A stretch of DNA of 64,000 bases from Streptomyces niger. GTDB taxonomy: Bacteria; Actinomycetota; Actinomycetes; Streptomycetales; Streptomycetaceae. The notes beneath the pieces are model-generated. The model was not told where the DNA came from. It worked only from the letters and a program-made list of their open reading frames with translations, and did not search any database. Positions within the stretch are counted from its first letter, which is position 1, and every line of letters begins with the position of its first letter. The stretch covers positions 1 through 64,000 of the forward strand of contig NZ_JOFQ01000019.1 in the NCBI RefSeq assembly GCF_000718305.1. The letters are read 5' to 3'. The translations under genes were made by a program, and so were the position numbers. Of this stretch, positions 51,730 through 59,657 are shown in pieces.

Positions 51730-52878
51730 TCACTCCTCCTGCTCGCCCTTCCCGGGGGGACGCCGCCCCTCCCCCGAGCCGACGCCGCCGTCCTCGGCGC
51801 CCTCGGTGCCGTCCTCGTTGCCCCCGTCGTTCTCGGCGTTCTCGGCGTTCTCGGCGTTCTCGTCGTCCAGTTCGTGCGCGCGCTCGGCCTCTTCGCGGGC
51901 GCGGCGCAGCACTTCGGCCTCCTTCTTGCGGCGCTCCTCGCGTTCGGCGCGGCCCGCCGCGGTGGCGAGCGAGGGCCAGACCCGGTCCAGAGCCGCGTTG
52001 ACCGCCGCGCCGACCAGTACGGCGAAGGCCGAGACGCCGATCCAGAGCAGGACCGCGACGGGGGCGGCGAGCGAGCCGTAGATGGTCGGCCCCTCGACCG
52101 TGGAAGCGAGGTAGACACGCAGCAGCAGGCTGCCCAGTACCCACATCGCGAGCGCGACCACCGCGCCGGGGATGTCCTCCTGCCACGGCGAGCGGACCGG
52201 CACGGACACGTGGTACAGCGTGGTGAGGAAGACGACCGAGAGCAGCAGGACCACCGGCCAGTACAGCACCCGGACGGCGTTCTCGCTGGCCGGCAGCAGG
52301 TGCACGACCGTGTCCGGGCCCGCGACCATCAGCGGCAGCGCGATGGCGCCGAGGACCAGCGCGACGAGGTACAGGACGAACGCCAGCAGGCGGGTGGCCA
52401 CGATGCCGCGCTTGCCCTCCAGGCCGTACATGATCGTAATGGTGTCGACGAAGACGTTCAGGGCGCGGGAGCCGGACCACAGGGCGATGGCGAAGCCGAG
52501 GGAGATGACGTCGGGGCGGCCACCGCGGAAGACGTCGTCCAGCAGCGGCCGGGCGATCTGGTCCACGCCCTGGTCGGAGAGGACGGCGGCGGACGCGTGG
52601 AGGATGTTCTGCCGGATGGTGTCGATGGTGTCGTGGCCGATCCAGGGCTCCAGATAGCCCAGCAGGCCGATCAGGCCGAGGAGCAGCGGGGGCAGCGAGA
52701 GCAGGCAGAAGAAGGCGGCTTCCGCGGCGAGCCCGGTGACGCGGTACTCCATGCAGGAGTTGACGGTGTCCTTGAGCAGCAGCCAGCCGAGGCGGCGTTT
52801 GGACACGTGGCGGTACAGGACGCGAGCCCTGTGCAGACGGCCCCGGTGCTGGTCGGGTGGTTCGTTCGCTTGCTGCAC
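51730..52878 (-). CDS. YihY/BrkB-family membrane protein
   Basis: A 382-residue protein with six hydrophobic helices. AAEAAFFCLLSLPPLLLGLI, VISLGFAIALWSGSRALNVF and VALAMWVLGSLLLRVYLAST are typical of the YihY/BrkB family (sometimes called virulence factor BrkB or misannotated RNase BN); its function is unproven. The last 75 residues are cytoplasmic and charged: a Glu/Arg coiled coil, then an acidic tail with AENAENAEN encoded by a 9-bp repeat (around 51832-51860). The GTG at 52878 is almost abutted by GAGGAG, a spacing so short that a start a few codons later is possible. Confidence 0.82.
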   Translation of the reverse strand: MQQANEPPDQHRGRLHRARVLYRHVSKRRLGWLLLKDTVNSCMEYRVTGLAAEAAFFCLLSLPPLLLGLIGLLGYLEPWIGHDTIDTIRQNILHASAAVLSDQGVDQIARPLLDDVFRGGRPDVISLGFAIALWSGSRALNVFVDTITIMYGLEGKRGIVATRLLAFVLYLVALVLGAIALPLMVAGPDTVVHLLPASENAVRVLYWPVVLLLSVVFLTTLYHVSVPVRSPWQEDIPGAVVALAMWVLGSLLLRVYLASTVEGPTIYGSLAAPVAVLLWIGVSAFAVLVGAAVNAALDRVWPSLATAAGRAEREERRKKEAEVLRRAREEAERAHELDDENAENAENAENDGGNEDGTEGAEDGGVGSGEGRRPPGKGEQEE

Positions 52879-52978
52879 CTCCTCACCGTATCCGGCACGA
52901 AAGGTACGACTCGCACCCTGTCCGGCCCGGTCGGGTCAGGTCGCGGGCGGGGCGCGCGGCGCGGCGGAGGGGCGCGGC

Positions 52979-53074
52979 GGCCGGGCCGTGCCTCTGCTCG
53001 GGGTGAGAGGCACGGCGCCCGGCCGCTGCGTCCCGGCACGGAAGCGGTGCCGCGCCGACTCGGCACCGCTTCCG
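52979..53074. other. Two long hairpins in a divergent intergenic region
   Basis: Hairpin 1: 52979-52995 pairs with 53006-53024 (10 bp, a 2-base bulge, then 7 bp; 10-base loop). Hairpin 2: 53039-53052 pairs perfectly with 53061-53074 (14 bp; 8-base loop). Both look like terminators, yet the 405-bp gap 52879-53283 lies between two divergently transcribed genes, where no transcript should end. Beyond them I see only GTTGCACGACGTTGCA, a direct repeat at about 53183-53198, near the promoter of the next gene. Confidence 0.7.
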
Positions 53075-53283
53075 ACGGGACAGCCGGACCTGGCGCGGGC
53101 GGGCCCGCCAAGGGGCCCGGCCGCCGGCGCACGGGGACGGCTCGCGCCCACCCTTTCCGCTGATGACGGGTAAGGACAACCGTTGCACGACGTTGCATTG
53201 GATCTGCCGATTCCGTACGCGGCGGGGGCGCCGCACCGGCACGATGGGCCGCGGCGATTCACCAGAACTGCACAAGCGGAGCG

Positions 53284-54591
53284 ATGTTGAGCACACGGCA
53301 CCACGACAGGACCCGGACCCCCGTCCTGCCAACGGCGCTGGACTCCCGGGAAGCGGCCCGCCGGCTGGCTTCCGTACGGGAGGCCACCCTCGCGGGGGAC
53401 GAGCCGCCCGACGCCCCCCGCGCGGTGATCGGGGAATCCTGGCGGCGGATGCTCGGCAGCGGACTGGACCCGGAGCGGGACCGCCGCGAACGGCCGCTGT
53501 CCCTCGCCGAACTGGCGGAACGCCGGCACCGCTCGCAGCTCGCGCAGCTGCTGCCGGTGCTGCACGCCCACCTCCTGCCGGTCGCCGAGGCCGCCCAGCA
53601 GATCCTGGTGGTGACCGACCCGGAAGGGCGGGTGCTGTGGCGCCAGGGCGCGGCGACGGTACGGCGGATGGCCGACCGGCACGGCTTCGAGCCGGGTGCC
53701 GCCTGGGCCGAGGACGTGGTCGGCACCAACGGGATCGGTACGGCGCTGGTCACCCGGCAGCCGGTGCTCGTGCACTCCGCCGAGCACTACGTCCGCACCC
53801 ACCACCGGTGGACCTGCGCCGGCGCCCCGCTGCACGACCCGCGCGACGGGCGGCTGCTCGGCGTGGTCGACCTCAGCGGCCCCGCCCACTCCTTCCACCC
53901 GACCACCCTCCCGCTGGTCTCCGCGGTCGCCCGGCTCGCCGAGTCCGAACAGCGCACCCGCCACCTGGCGACGCTGGACCGGTTGCGGGCGAGCGCGACG
54001 CCGCTGCTGGCCCGGCTCGGCGGCCGGGCGCTGGCGGTGGACCGGGACGGCTGGACCGCGGCGGCCCTCGGCACGGCCCCGCCGGAGCGGGTGGCGCTGC
54101 CCCGGTACCCGCAGGCCGGGCCGGTGTGGCTGCCCCGGTACGGCAGCTGCGTACTGGAGCCGCTGCCGGGCGGTTGGCTGGTGCGGATCGGGGACGACGG
54201 GCCGCTGGATCCGGAGCCGAGCCGGGTGGTGCTCGACCTCAGCGGCCGGGACCGCTGGACGGTGACGGTCTCCGGGCCGGCCGGCAGCTGGTCGCACGAG
54301 CTGAGCCCGCGCCACGCCGAACTGCTCTTCATCCTGGCCACGCACCCCGACGGCCGGACCGCCGCGCAGCTCTCCCTCGACCTGTTCGGCGACGACCGCC
54401 GCACGACGACGGTCCGCGCCGAGCTCTCCCGGCTGCGCCGCACCTTCGGCTGTGTGCTCGCCCACCGCCCGTACCGCTTCGCCGACGGCATCCAGGTGGA
54501 GTTGCGCCGCCCGGCCCACCCCGCGGCGCTCCTCCCCCACTCCCTCGCCCCGGCCGTACGGGTGGTCCGCGGACCCGCGCCCCGCACCTGA
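53284..54591 (+). CDS. AcoR-like GAF-domain transcriptional regulator
   Basis: A 435-residue protein with the N-terminal architecture of AcoR-type activators: ESWRRMLGSGLDPERDRRER then a GAF domain (about 85-220) with VVGTNGIGTALVTRQPVLVH and CAGAPLHDPRDGRLLGVVDL. The sigma-54 ATPase domain of classical AcoR is absent, as is usual in Streptomyces. The C-terminus (about 335-405) contains a winged-helix-like HAELLFILATHPDGRTAAQL and LRRTFG. GCGGAG sits just before the ATG at 53284. Such genes usually neighbour aldehyde or alcohol dehydrogenase genes; here the next gene is a chimeric relic, suggesting that its target was deleted. Confidence 0.82.
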   Translation: MLSTRHHDRTRTPVLPTALDSREAARRLASVREATLAGDEPPDAPRAVIGESWRRMLGSGLDPERDRRERPLSLAELAERRHRSQLAQLLPVLHAHLLPVAEAAQQILVVTDPEGRVLWRQGAATVRRMADRHGFEPGAAWAEDVVGTNGIGTALVTRQPVLVHSAEHYVRTHHRWTCAGAPLHDPRDGRLLGVVDLSGPAHSFHPTTLPLVSAVARLAESEQRTRHLATLDRLRASATPLLARLGGRALAVDRDGWTAAALGTAPPERVALPRYPQAGPVWLPRYGSCVLEPLPGGWLVRIGDDGPLDPEPSRVVLDLSGRDRWTVTVSGPAGSWSHELSPRHAELLFILATHPDGRTAAQLSLDLFGDDRRTTTVRAELSRLRRTFGCVLAHRPYRFADGIQVELRRPAHPAALLPHSLAPAVRVVRGPAPRT

Positions 54592-54782
54592 ACGTGGCCC
54601 AGCAAAAAACCGGTTGCCGCGGCCGGCGGCCCCTGCGTACGGTGAGCGCACTTCGAATTCAGCTCCCCAGAAGGACGTCGCAGAACGGGAGCGGCCGGCG
54701 CGCGGCAAGCGCCGCGCATGGGTCGAGCGAGCGGGCGACACGACACGTTGTGCTCACCGCTGCCCTTCTGGAGGCACCTCCC

Positions 54783-55490
54783 ATGCACGTTGGTCTCGGC
54801 CTGCCCATCGCCGACCCCGTCACCCTGCCGGTCTGGGCCCGGCGCGCGGATGCCGGCCCCTTCCGCACCCTCGCGCTGCTCGACCGGCTGGTGTACGACA
54901 ACCCCGAGCCCCTGATCACCCTGGCCGCACTGGCCGGCGCGACCTCCCGCATCCGGCTGCAGACCGAGGTGCTGCTCGCGCCGCTGCACCGCACCGCCCA
55001 CCCCGCGCAGCGGGCGCTGCTGGCCGAGCGGCCGGAGCTGTGGCCGCGGGCCGTGGAGGAGACGCTGCGCCGGAACGGCAGTGTGGTCATGGCCGTCCAC
55101 CGCTTCCCGGTCGAGGACGTGGAGATCGGCGGGGTGCGGGTACCGGCCGGCGAGCCGGTGATGATCCCACTGCCGGGCGCGGGGCGCGATCCCCGACGGC
55201 ACGCGGATCCCGACGTCTTCGACGTCGCGCGCGAGGACCAAGGCCATCTCGCCTTCGGGCACGGCATCCACCACTGCCTCGGCGCCCCGCTCGCCCGCCT
55301 GGAGGCCGCCGTCGCGCTGCCGGCCCTCTTCGCGCGCTTTCCGGAACTGCGGCTCGCGACGGAACCGGAACGCATCCGGTGGCGCGAGTCGGTCGTCTCC
55401 CGCGGTCCGGTGGCGGTGCCGGTGCGGCTCGCCCGAGGCGGCGGCCGGCGTGATCCGGGGACCGGCGGTCCGCGCCGATCCCCGCCATGA
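54783..55490 (+). pseudogene. In-frame chimera: luciferase-like monooxygenase N-terminus joined to cytochrome P450 C-terminus
   Basis: The open 235-codon frame has two unrelated halves. Residues 1 to about 70 are the start of an F420/FMN luciferase-like monooxygenase (MHVGLGLPIADP, LALLDRLVYDNPEPLITLAA, TEVLLAPLH). From about 72 on it is the C-terminal third of a bacterial P450: the K-helix ExxR as Glu93-x-x-Arg96 in VEETLRRNGS, then the haem loop FGHGIHHCLGAPLARLE with Cys165. The join lies near 54990-55001. Both folds are incomplete, so neither enzyme should work, although GGAGG 8 bases before the ATG at 54783 would allow translation. It overlaps no neighbour and is followed 13 bases later by a GNAT gene. 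Confidence 0.8.
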
Positions 55491-55503
55491 TTGGCTGACG
55501 GCC

Positions 55504-56070
55504 ATGAGCGTCACCGTCACCACGTGGTACCTGGAGCAGACCGCCCCCTCGGATCTCGTGCCCGCCGCCGAACCGCCCGCCGAGCAGGAGGTGCGGATCG
55601 TGCGGTCCGGGACGCCGCTGCCGGAGTTCAGCCGGTTCCTCTACACGGCGGTGGGCGGGGACGTCACCTGGACCGACCGGCTGCCGTGGACGTACGCGGA
55701 GTGGGAGGCGCACCTGGGGCGCCCCGGCACGGAGACCTGGGTGGCGTACGAGCGGGGGACGCCGACCGGTTTCATCGAGCTCCAGGCGGACTCCGCGGGC
55801 TCGGTGGAGGTGGTCTACTTCGGGCTGATACCGGCGTTCCGCGGCCGGCGGATCGGCGGCCACCTGCTCTCGTACGGCCTCGCGCGCGCCTGGGACCTGG
55901 CCGAGCGGTGGCCGGAGTGCCCGCCGACGAAGCGGGTGTGGGTGCACACCTGCAGCAAGGACGGCCGCTACGCGATGAACAACTACGAGCGCCGCGGTTT
56001 CCGGCTCTACGACACGACCGTCGAGGAGGAGCCCGACGTGCCCACGCCGGGCCCGTGGCCGGGCGCCTGA
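55504..56070 (+). CDS. GNAT-family N-acetyltransferase
   Basis: A 188-residue GNAT protein. Acetyl-CoA binding motif A is VVYFGLIPAFRGRRIGGHLL, and motif B includes VWVHTCSKDGRYAMNNYERRGF. The N-terminal part carries FSRFLYTAVGGDVTWTDRLP, a segment seen in a GNAT subgroup of unknown substrate. ATG 55504 is the likely start. It is followed by a hairpin (56084-56115) and then the sulfur operon leader, so it is probably transcribed separately. Confidence 0.88.
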   Translation: MSVTVTTWYLEQTAPSDLVPAAEPPAEQEVRIVRSGTPLPEFSRFLYTAVGGDVTWTDRLPWTYAEWEAHLGRPGTETWVAYERGTPTGFIELQADSAGSVEVVYFGLIPAFRGRRIGGHLLSYGLARAWDLAERWPECPPTKRVWVHTCSKDGRYAMNNYERRGFRLYDTTVEEEPDVPTPGPWPGA

Positions 56071-56083
56071 ACCACCCCTCGAC

Positions 56084-56115
56084 CGCCGGTCACCCCAAGC
56101 GGAACGTGACCGGCG
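56084..56115 (+). terminator. Hairpin after the GNAT gene
   Basis: A perfect 10-bp stem (56084-56093 with 56106-56115) with a 12-base loop lies 14 bases after the GNAT stop and before the sulfur operon promoter region. The short palindrome GTCTC-N7-GAGAC at 56123-56139 follows it and could be an operator for the operon. Confidence 0.6.
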
Positions 56116-56201
56116 CCACAATGTCTCACTGTACGAGACGTCTGCGTCCGGATTCTGGACGACGGTGGACTGGCCCAAGAGCGTCGTGACACGCTTCCGT
56201 C

Positions 56202-56285
56202 ATGGATCGAGCTGGAAATGCCTTGGTGAGTCGACGCCACGTCGACCTTGCGCGCGTGTCCAGCGCCATTTGTCTGGCGCGCTGA
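56202..56285 (+). CDS. Leader peptide of the sulfate assimilation operon (27 aa)
   Basis: A 27-codon ORF ends with LVSRRHVDLARVSSAICLAR. The SRRHVDL...SAIC pattern is that of the short leader peptides found upstream of sulfur and cysteine genes in Streptomyces, where ribosome stalling at the cysteine codon controls the operon (known for the family; I did not verify this copy). The single Cys codon TGT at 56271-56273 lies in the loop of a hairpin. The ATG at 56202 has no obvious ribosome site; initiation at TTG 56223 or GTG 56226 is possible and would keep the conserved part. It precedes sirA by 220 bases. Confidence 0.75.
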   Translation: MDRAGNALVSRRHVDLARVSSAICLAR

Positions 56286-56316
56286 CGCTGTACCGCACAG
56301 GGGTTCTTCGCCCCTG
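56261..56316 (+). promoter_or_regulatory. Attenuator-like hairpins after the leader peptide
   Basis: CAGCGCC (56261-56267) can pair with GGCGC and flanking bases at 56276-56283, enclosing the Cys codon. Downstream CAGGGG (56298-56303) pairs perfectly with CCCCTG (56311-56316) around 7 bases. Within the leader, GTCGAC-N5-GTCGAC (56230-56246) is a further self-complementary pair. Together they fit a cysteine-dependent attenuation control of the sulfur operon; no T-run follows. Confidence 0.55.
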
Positions 56317-56505
56317 ACAGCACCCAGCTCCACCGATTTTCCCTCGCCGTCCCCATCGTCGCGGACGTGCGACCACCCCTGATCCGGCAAGTCATGCCAA
56401 GGCGCGCTCCGACGCGTCGTGAACCGGCACGTCTTCGCAGGTCACAGTGGGTGCACCCGGCTTGAAACCGCATCCCCTGCAGCCGCCGAGAAGGACGTAT
56501 TCACC

Positions 56506-58197
56506 ATGGCCGCCACCCCGGAACGCCCCGCCACGACCCGCCGCAAGGTCGGACGCCATCGCGGTGAGGGACAGTGGGCCGTTGGTCACCACACTCCGCT
56601 CAACGGCAACGAGCAGTTCAAGAAGGATGACGACGGTCTCAATGTGCGGACACGCATTGACACGATCTACTCCAAGCGCGGCTTCGACGCGATCGACCCC
56701 AACGACCTGCGCGGCCGTATGCGCTGGTGGGGTCTGTACACCCAGCGCCGGCCCGGCATCGACGGCGGCAAGACCGCGGTCCTGGAGCCGGAGGAGCTGG
56801 AGGACAAGTACTTCATGATGCGCGTGCGCGTGGACGGCGGCCGGCTGACCGTCGCCCAGCTGCGCGCCATCGGCGAGGTCTCCGAGCAGTACGCCCGCGG
56901 CACCGCTGACATCACCGACCGGCAGAACATCCAGCTGCACTGGGTACGCATCGAGGATGTGCCCGCCATCTGGGACAAGCTGGAGTCCGTCGGGCTGTCC
57001 ACGACCGAGGCCTGCGGCGACTGCCCGCGTGTGATCATCGGCTCCCCGGTGGCCGGCATCGCCGCCGACGAGATCATCGACGGCACCCCGGCCGTGAACG
57101 AGATCCACGAGCGGTACATCGGCAGCAAGGAGTTCTCCAACCTGCCGCGCAAGTTCAAGACCGCGGTCTCGGGCTCCCCTGTCCAGGATGTGGTCCACGA
57201 GATCAACGACGTCGCGTTCGTCGGCGTGAACCACCCCGAGCACGGCCCCGGCTTCGACCTCTGGGTCGGCGGCGGCCTGTCCACCAACCCCAAGCTCGCC
57301 CAGCGACTGGGCACCTGGGTCCCGCTGGACGAGGTGGCCGAGGTCTGGGCCGGCGTGGTCGGCATCTTCCGCGACTACGGCTACCGCCGGCTGCGCAACC
57401 GCGCCCGCCTGAAGTTCCTGGTCGCCGACTGGGGCGTGGAGAAGTTCCGCCAGGTGCTGGAGGACGAGTACCTCAAGCGCAAGATGGTGGACGGCCCGGC
57501 GCCCGACGCGCCCGTCTCGAAGTGGCGCGACCACATCGGCGTGCACGAGCAGCAGGACGGCCGCTTCTACGTGGGCTTCGCGCCGCGCGTCGGCCGCGTG
57601 GACGGCAAGACCCTCACCAAGCTCGCCGAGCTGGCCGCCGAGCACGGCTCGGACCGGCTGAACACCACCGTCGAGCAGAAGATGATCATCCTCGACGTGG
57701 CCGCTGACCAGGTCGACTCGCTCGTCGCCGGGCTGGAGGCGCTGGACTTCCAGGTCAAGCCCTCGCCGTTCCGGCGCGGCACGATGGCCTGCACCGGCAT
57801 CGAGTTCTGCAAGCTGGCCATCGTCGAGACCAAGGGCCGCGGCGCCGCCCTCATCGACGAACTGGAGCGCCGGATGCCGGAGTTCCAGGAGCCGATCACC
57901 ATCAACCTGAACGGCTGCCCGAACGCCTGCGCCCGTATCCAGACCGCGGACATCGGCCTCAAGGGCCAGCTGGTCCTGGACGACGACGGCAACCAGGTCG
58001 AGGGCTACCAGGTGCACCTCGGCGGCGCGCTGGCCCTGGACGCCGGCTTCGGCCGCAAGGTCCGCGGCCTGAAGGTCACCGCCGACGAGCTCCCCGACTA
58101 CGTCGAGCGGGTGCTGCGCAACTTCGAGGCGGAGCGCACCGACGGCGAGCGGTTCGCCCAGTGGGCGGCCCGCGCCGAAGAGGGTGCTCTCAAGTGA
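56506..58197 (+). CDS. sirA: Ferredoxin-dependent assimilatory sulfite reductase
   Basis: The 563-residue enzyme has the two-fold ferredoxin-like plus sirohaem/4Fe-4S layout of nitrite/sulfite reductases. Cluster cysteines are Cys429 and Cys435 (MACTGIEFCKLA) with Cys471 and Cys475 (NLNGCPNACAR); the substrate-binding region has DITDRQNIQLHW. It reduces sulfite to sulfide with six electrons. Context with cysH, cysC, cysD and cysN supports sulfite rather than nitrite. ATG 56506 follows GAGAAGGA at about 10 bases. It opens the operon; its TGA overlaps the GTG of the next gene. Confidence 0.95.
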   Translation: MAATPERPATTRRKVGRHRGEGQWAVGHHTPLNGNEQFKKDDDGLNVRTRIDTIYSKRGFDAIDPNDLRGRMRWWGLYTQRRPGIDGGKTAVLEPEELEDKYFMMRVRVDGGRLTVAQLRAIGEVSEQYARGTADITDRQNIQLHWVRIEDVPAIWDKLESVGLSTTEACGDCPRVIIGSPVAGIAADEIIDGTPAVNEIHERYIGSKEFSNLPRKFKTAVSGSPVQDVVHEINDVAFVGVNHPEHGPGFDLWVGGGLSTNPKLAQRLGTWVPLDEVAEVWAGVVGIFRDYGYRRLRNRARLKFLVADWGVEKFRQVLEDEYLKRKMVDGPAPDAPVSKWRDHIGVHEQQDGRFYVGFAPRVGRVDGKTLTKLAELAAEHGSDRLNTTVEQKMIILDVAADQVDSLVAGLEALDFQVKPSPFRRGTMACTGIEFCKLAIVETKGRGAALIDELERRMPEFQEPITINLNGCPNACARIQTADIGLKGQLVLDDDGNQVEGYQVHLGGALALDAGFGRKVRGLKVTADELPDYVERVLRNFEAERTDGERFAQWAARAEEGALK

Positions 58198-58394
58198 GCG
58201 AGCGCGCTGCCCCGTTCTTCTGCCCGTACTGCGGGGACGAGGACCTGAGGCCTTCGGAAGAAGGGACCTCCCGCGGAGAGGGCGCAGCCTGGGAATGCCG
58301 GTCGTGCAGCCGTGCGTTCCGGCTGAAGTTCCTGGGCCTGCTGGCCCCTGGCGCGGCCGGCCCGTCCCCCGCTTCCGACGGAGGTGCGTCATGA
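58194..58394 (+). CDS. Small zinc-ribbon protein of the sulfur operon
   Basis: A 66-residue protein starting at GTG 58194 inside the sirA stop (GTGA). Two CxxC pairs, FFCPYCGDEDL and WECRSCSRAF, make a single zinc ribbon; the tail is Pro/Ala/Gly-rich. Its fixed place between sirA and cysH, with overlaps on both sides (ATGA with cysH), suggests a role with the reductases, perhaps as a small electron-transfer or assembly factor. No function is established. Confidence 0.82.
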   Translation: MSERAAPFFCPYCGDEDLRPSEEGTSRGEGAAWECRSCSRAFRLKFLGLLAPGAAGPSPASDGGAS

Positions 58395-59083
58395 CCACCG
58401 CTACCGACCTCCAGCAGCTCGCCGAGCAGGCGGGCCGCGACCTGGAGGACGCTCCCGCGCTGGAGATCCTCAAGTGGGCCGCCGAGACCTTCGGTCCGCG
58501 CTTCTGCGTCACCTCCTCGATGGAGGACGCGGTCGTCGCGCACCTGGCCTCGCGTGCCTACCCCGGCGTGGACGTGGTGTTCCTGGACACCGGCTACCAC
58601 TTCCCGGAGACCCTCGGCACCCGGGACGCGGTCGCGGAGGTGATGGACGTCAACGTCCTCACCCTGACGCCGCGTCAGACGGTCGCCGAGCAGGACGCCG
58701 AGTACGGCCCGAAGCTGCACGACCGCGACCCCGACCTGTGCTGCGCGCTGCGCAAGGTCAAGCCCCTCGAAGAGGGCCTGGCCGGATACGACGCGTGGGC
58801 GACGGGCCTGCGCCGGGACGAGTCGCCCACCCGGGCGAACACCCCGGTCGTCGGCTGGGATCCCAAGCGGCAGAAGGTGAAGGTCTCGCCGATCGCCAAG
58901 TGGACGCAGGCCGACGTGGACGCCTACGTCACCGAGCACGGCGTACTCACCAACCCGCTGCTCCAGGACGGCTACGCCTCGGTCGGCTGCGCGCCCTGCA
59001 CGCGGCGCGTGCTGGAAGGCGAGGACGCCCGCGCCGGCCGCTGGGCCGGCAGCAACAAGACCGAGTGCGGACTGCACGGATAA
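58391..59083 (+). CDS. cysH: Adenylyl-sulfate reductase, iron-sulfur type
   Basis: The 230-residue PAPS/APS reductase family protein keeps both cysteine pairs of the [4Fe-4S] cluster, Cys117-Cys118 (PDLCCALRKVKPL) and Cys200/Cys203 (VGCAPCTRR), and the catalytic Cys226 in the C-terminal ECGLHG. The cluster marks it as the APS-using type despite the presence of an APS kinase gene next door. It reduces APS to sulfite with thioredoxin. ATG 58391 overlaps the preceding stop (ATGA). Length is typical. Confidence 0.95.
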   Translation: MTTATDLQQLAEQAGRDLEDAPALEILKWAAETFGPRFCVTSSMEDAVVAHLASRAYPGVDVVFLDTGYHFPETLGTRDAVAEVMDVNVLTLTPRQTVAEQDAEYGPKLHDRDPDLCCALRKVKPLEEGLAGYDAWATGLRRDESPTRANTPVVGWDPKRQKVKVSPIAKWTQADVDAYVTEHGVLTNPLLQDGYASVGCAPCTRRVLEGEDARAGRWAGSNKTECGLHG

Positions 59084-59123
59084 GGCCGCTGACCGCACGA
59101 TGACGGACACTCAGGAGATACGA

Positions 59124-59657
59124 ATGACGGGCGCCACGATCTGGCTGACCGGTCTGCCGAGCGCGGGCAAGACGACCATCGCGCGCGAGCTGGCCGAGCG
59201 GCTGCGCGGCGAGGGCCACCGCGTCGAGGTGCTCGACGGCGACGAGATCCGGGAGTTCCTCTCCGCGGGTCTCGGCTTCAGCCGGGAGGACCGGCACACC
59301 AACGTCCAGCGCATCGGCTTCGTCGCCGAGCTGCTGGCCAGCAACGGCGTCAAGGCGCTGGTGCCGGTGATCGCGCCGTACGCGGACAGCCGGGAGGCGG
59401 TCCGCAAGCGCCACCAGCAGGAGGGCACCCCCTACCTGGAGGTGCACGTGGCCACGCCCGTCGACGTCTGCTCCGAGCGGGACGTGAAGGGCCTGTACGC
59501 CAAGCAGGCGGCGGGCGAGATCTCCGGGCTGACCGGCGTGGACGACCCGTACGAGGCTCCCGAGTCGCCCGATCTGCGGATCGAGTCGCACACCCAGACC
59601 GTGCAGGAGTCCGCGGCGGCGCTGCACGCGCTGCTCACCGAAAGGGGACTGGCATGA
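59124..59657 (+). CDS. cysC: Adenylyl-sulfate kinase
   Basis: A 177-residue P-loop kinase: Walker A in IWLTGLPSAGKTTIAREL, the APS-binding DGDEIREFLSAGLGFSREDR region, and a GLYAKQAAGEISGLTGVDDP lid segment. It phosphorylates APS to PAPS. I chose ATG 59124 because AGGAGA lies 5 bases upstream; ATG 59100, also in frame, has no ribosome site. Its stop overlaps cysD (ATGA). As the cluster-bearing CysH should use APS directly, CysC probably supplies PAPS for sulfotransferases. Confidence 0.93.
   Translation: MTGATIWLTGLPSAGKTTIARELAERLRGEGHRVEVLDGDEIREFLSAGLGFSREDRHTNVQRIGFVAELLASNGVKALVPVIAPYADSREAVRKRHQQEGTPYLEVHVATPVDVCSERDVKGLYAKQAAGEISGLTGVDDPYEAPESPDLRIESHTQTVQESAAALHALLTERGLA

Noticed and set aside
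53163..54782. A single 775-codon frame from 53163 to 55490 as one large protein
   Set aside because: Its first two thirds are an out-of-frame shadow of the AcoR-like regulator gene; only the part from 54783 shows protein-family similarity.
56506..58197. Assimilatory nitrite reductase
   Set aside because: The family does not separate the two clearly, but the operon with cysH, cysC, cysD, cysN and a Cys leader peptide supports sulfite reduction.
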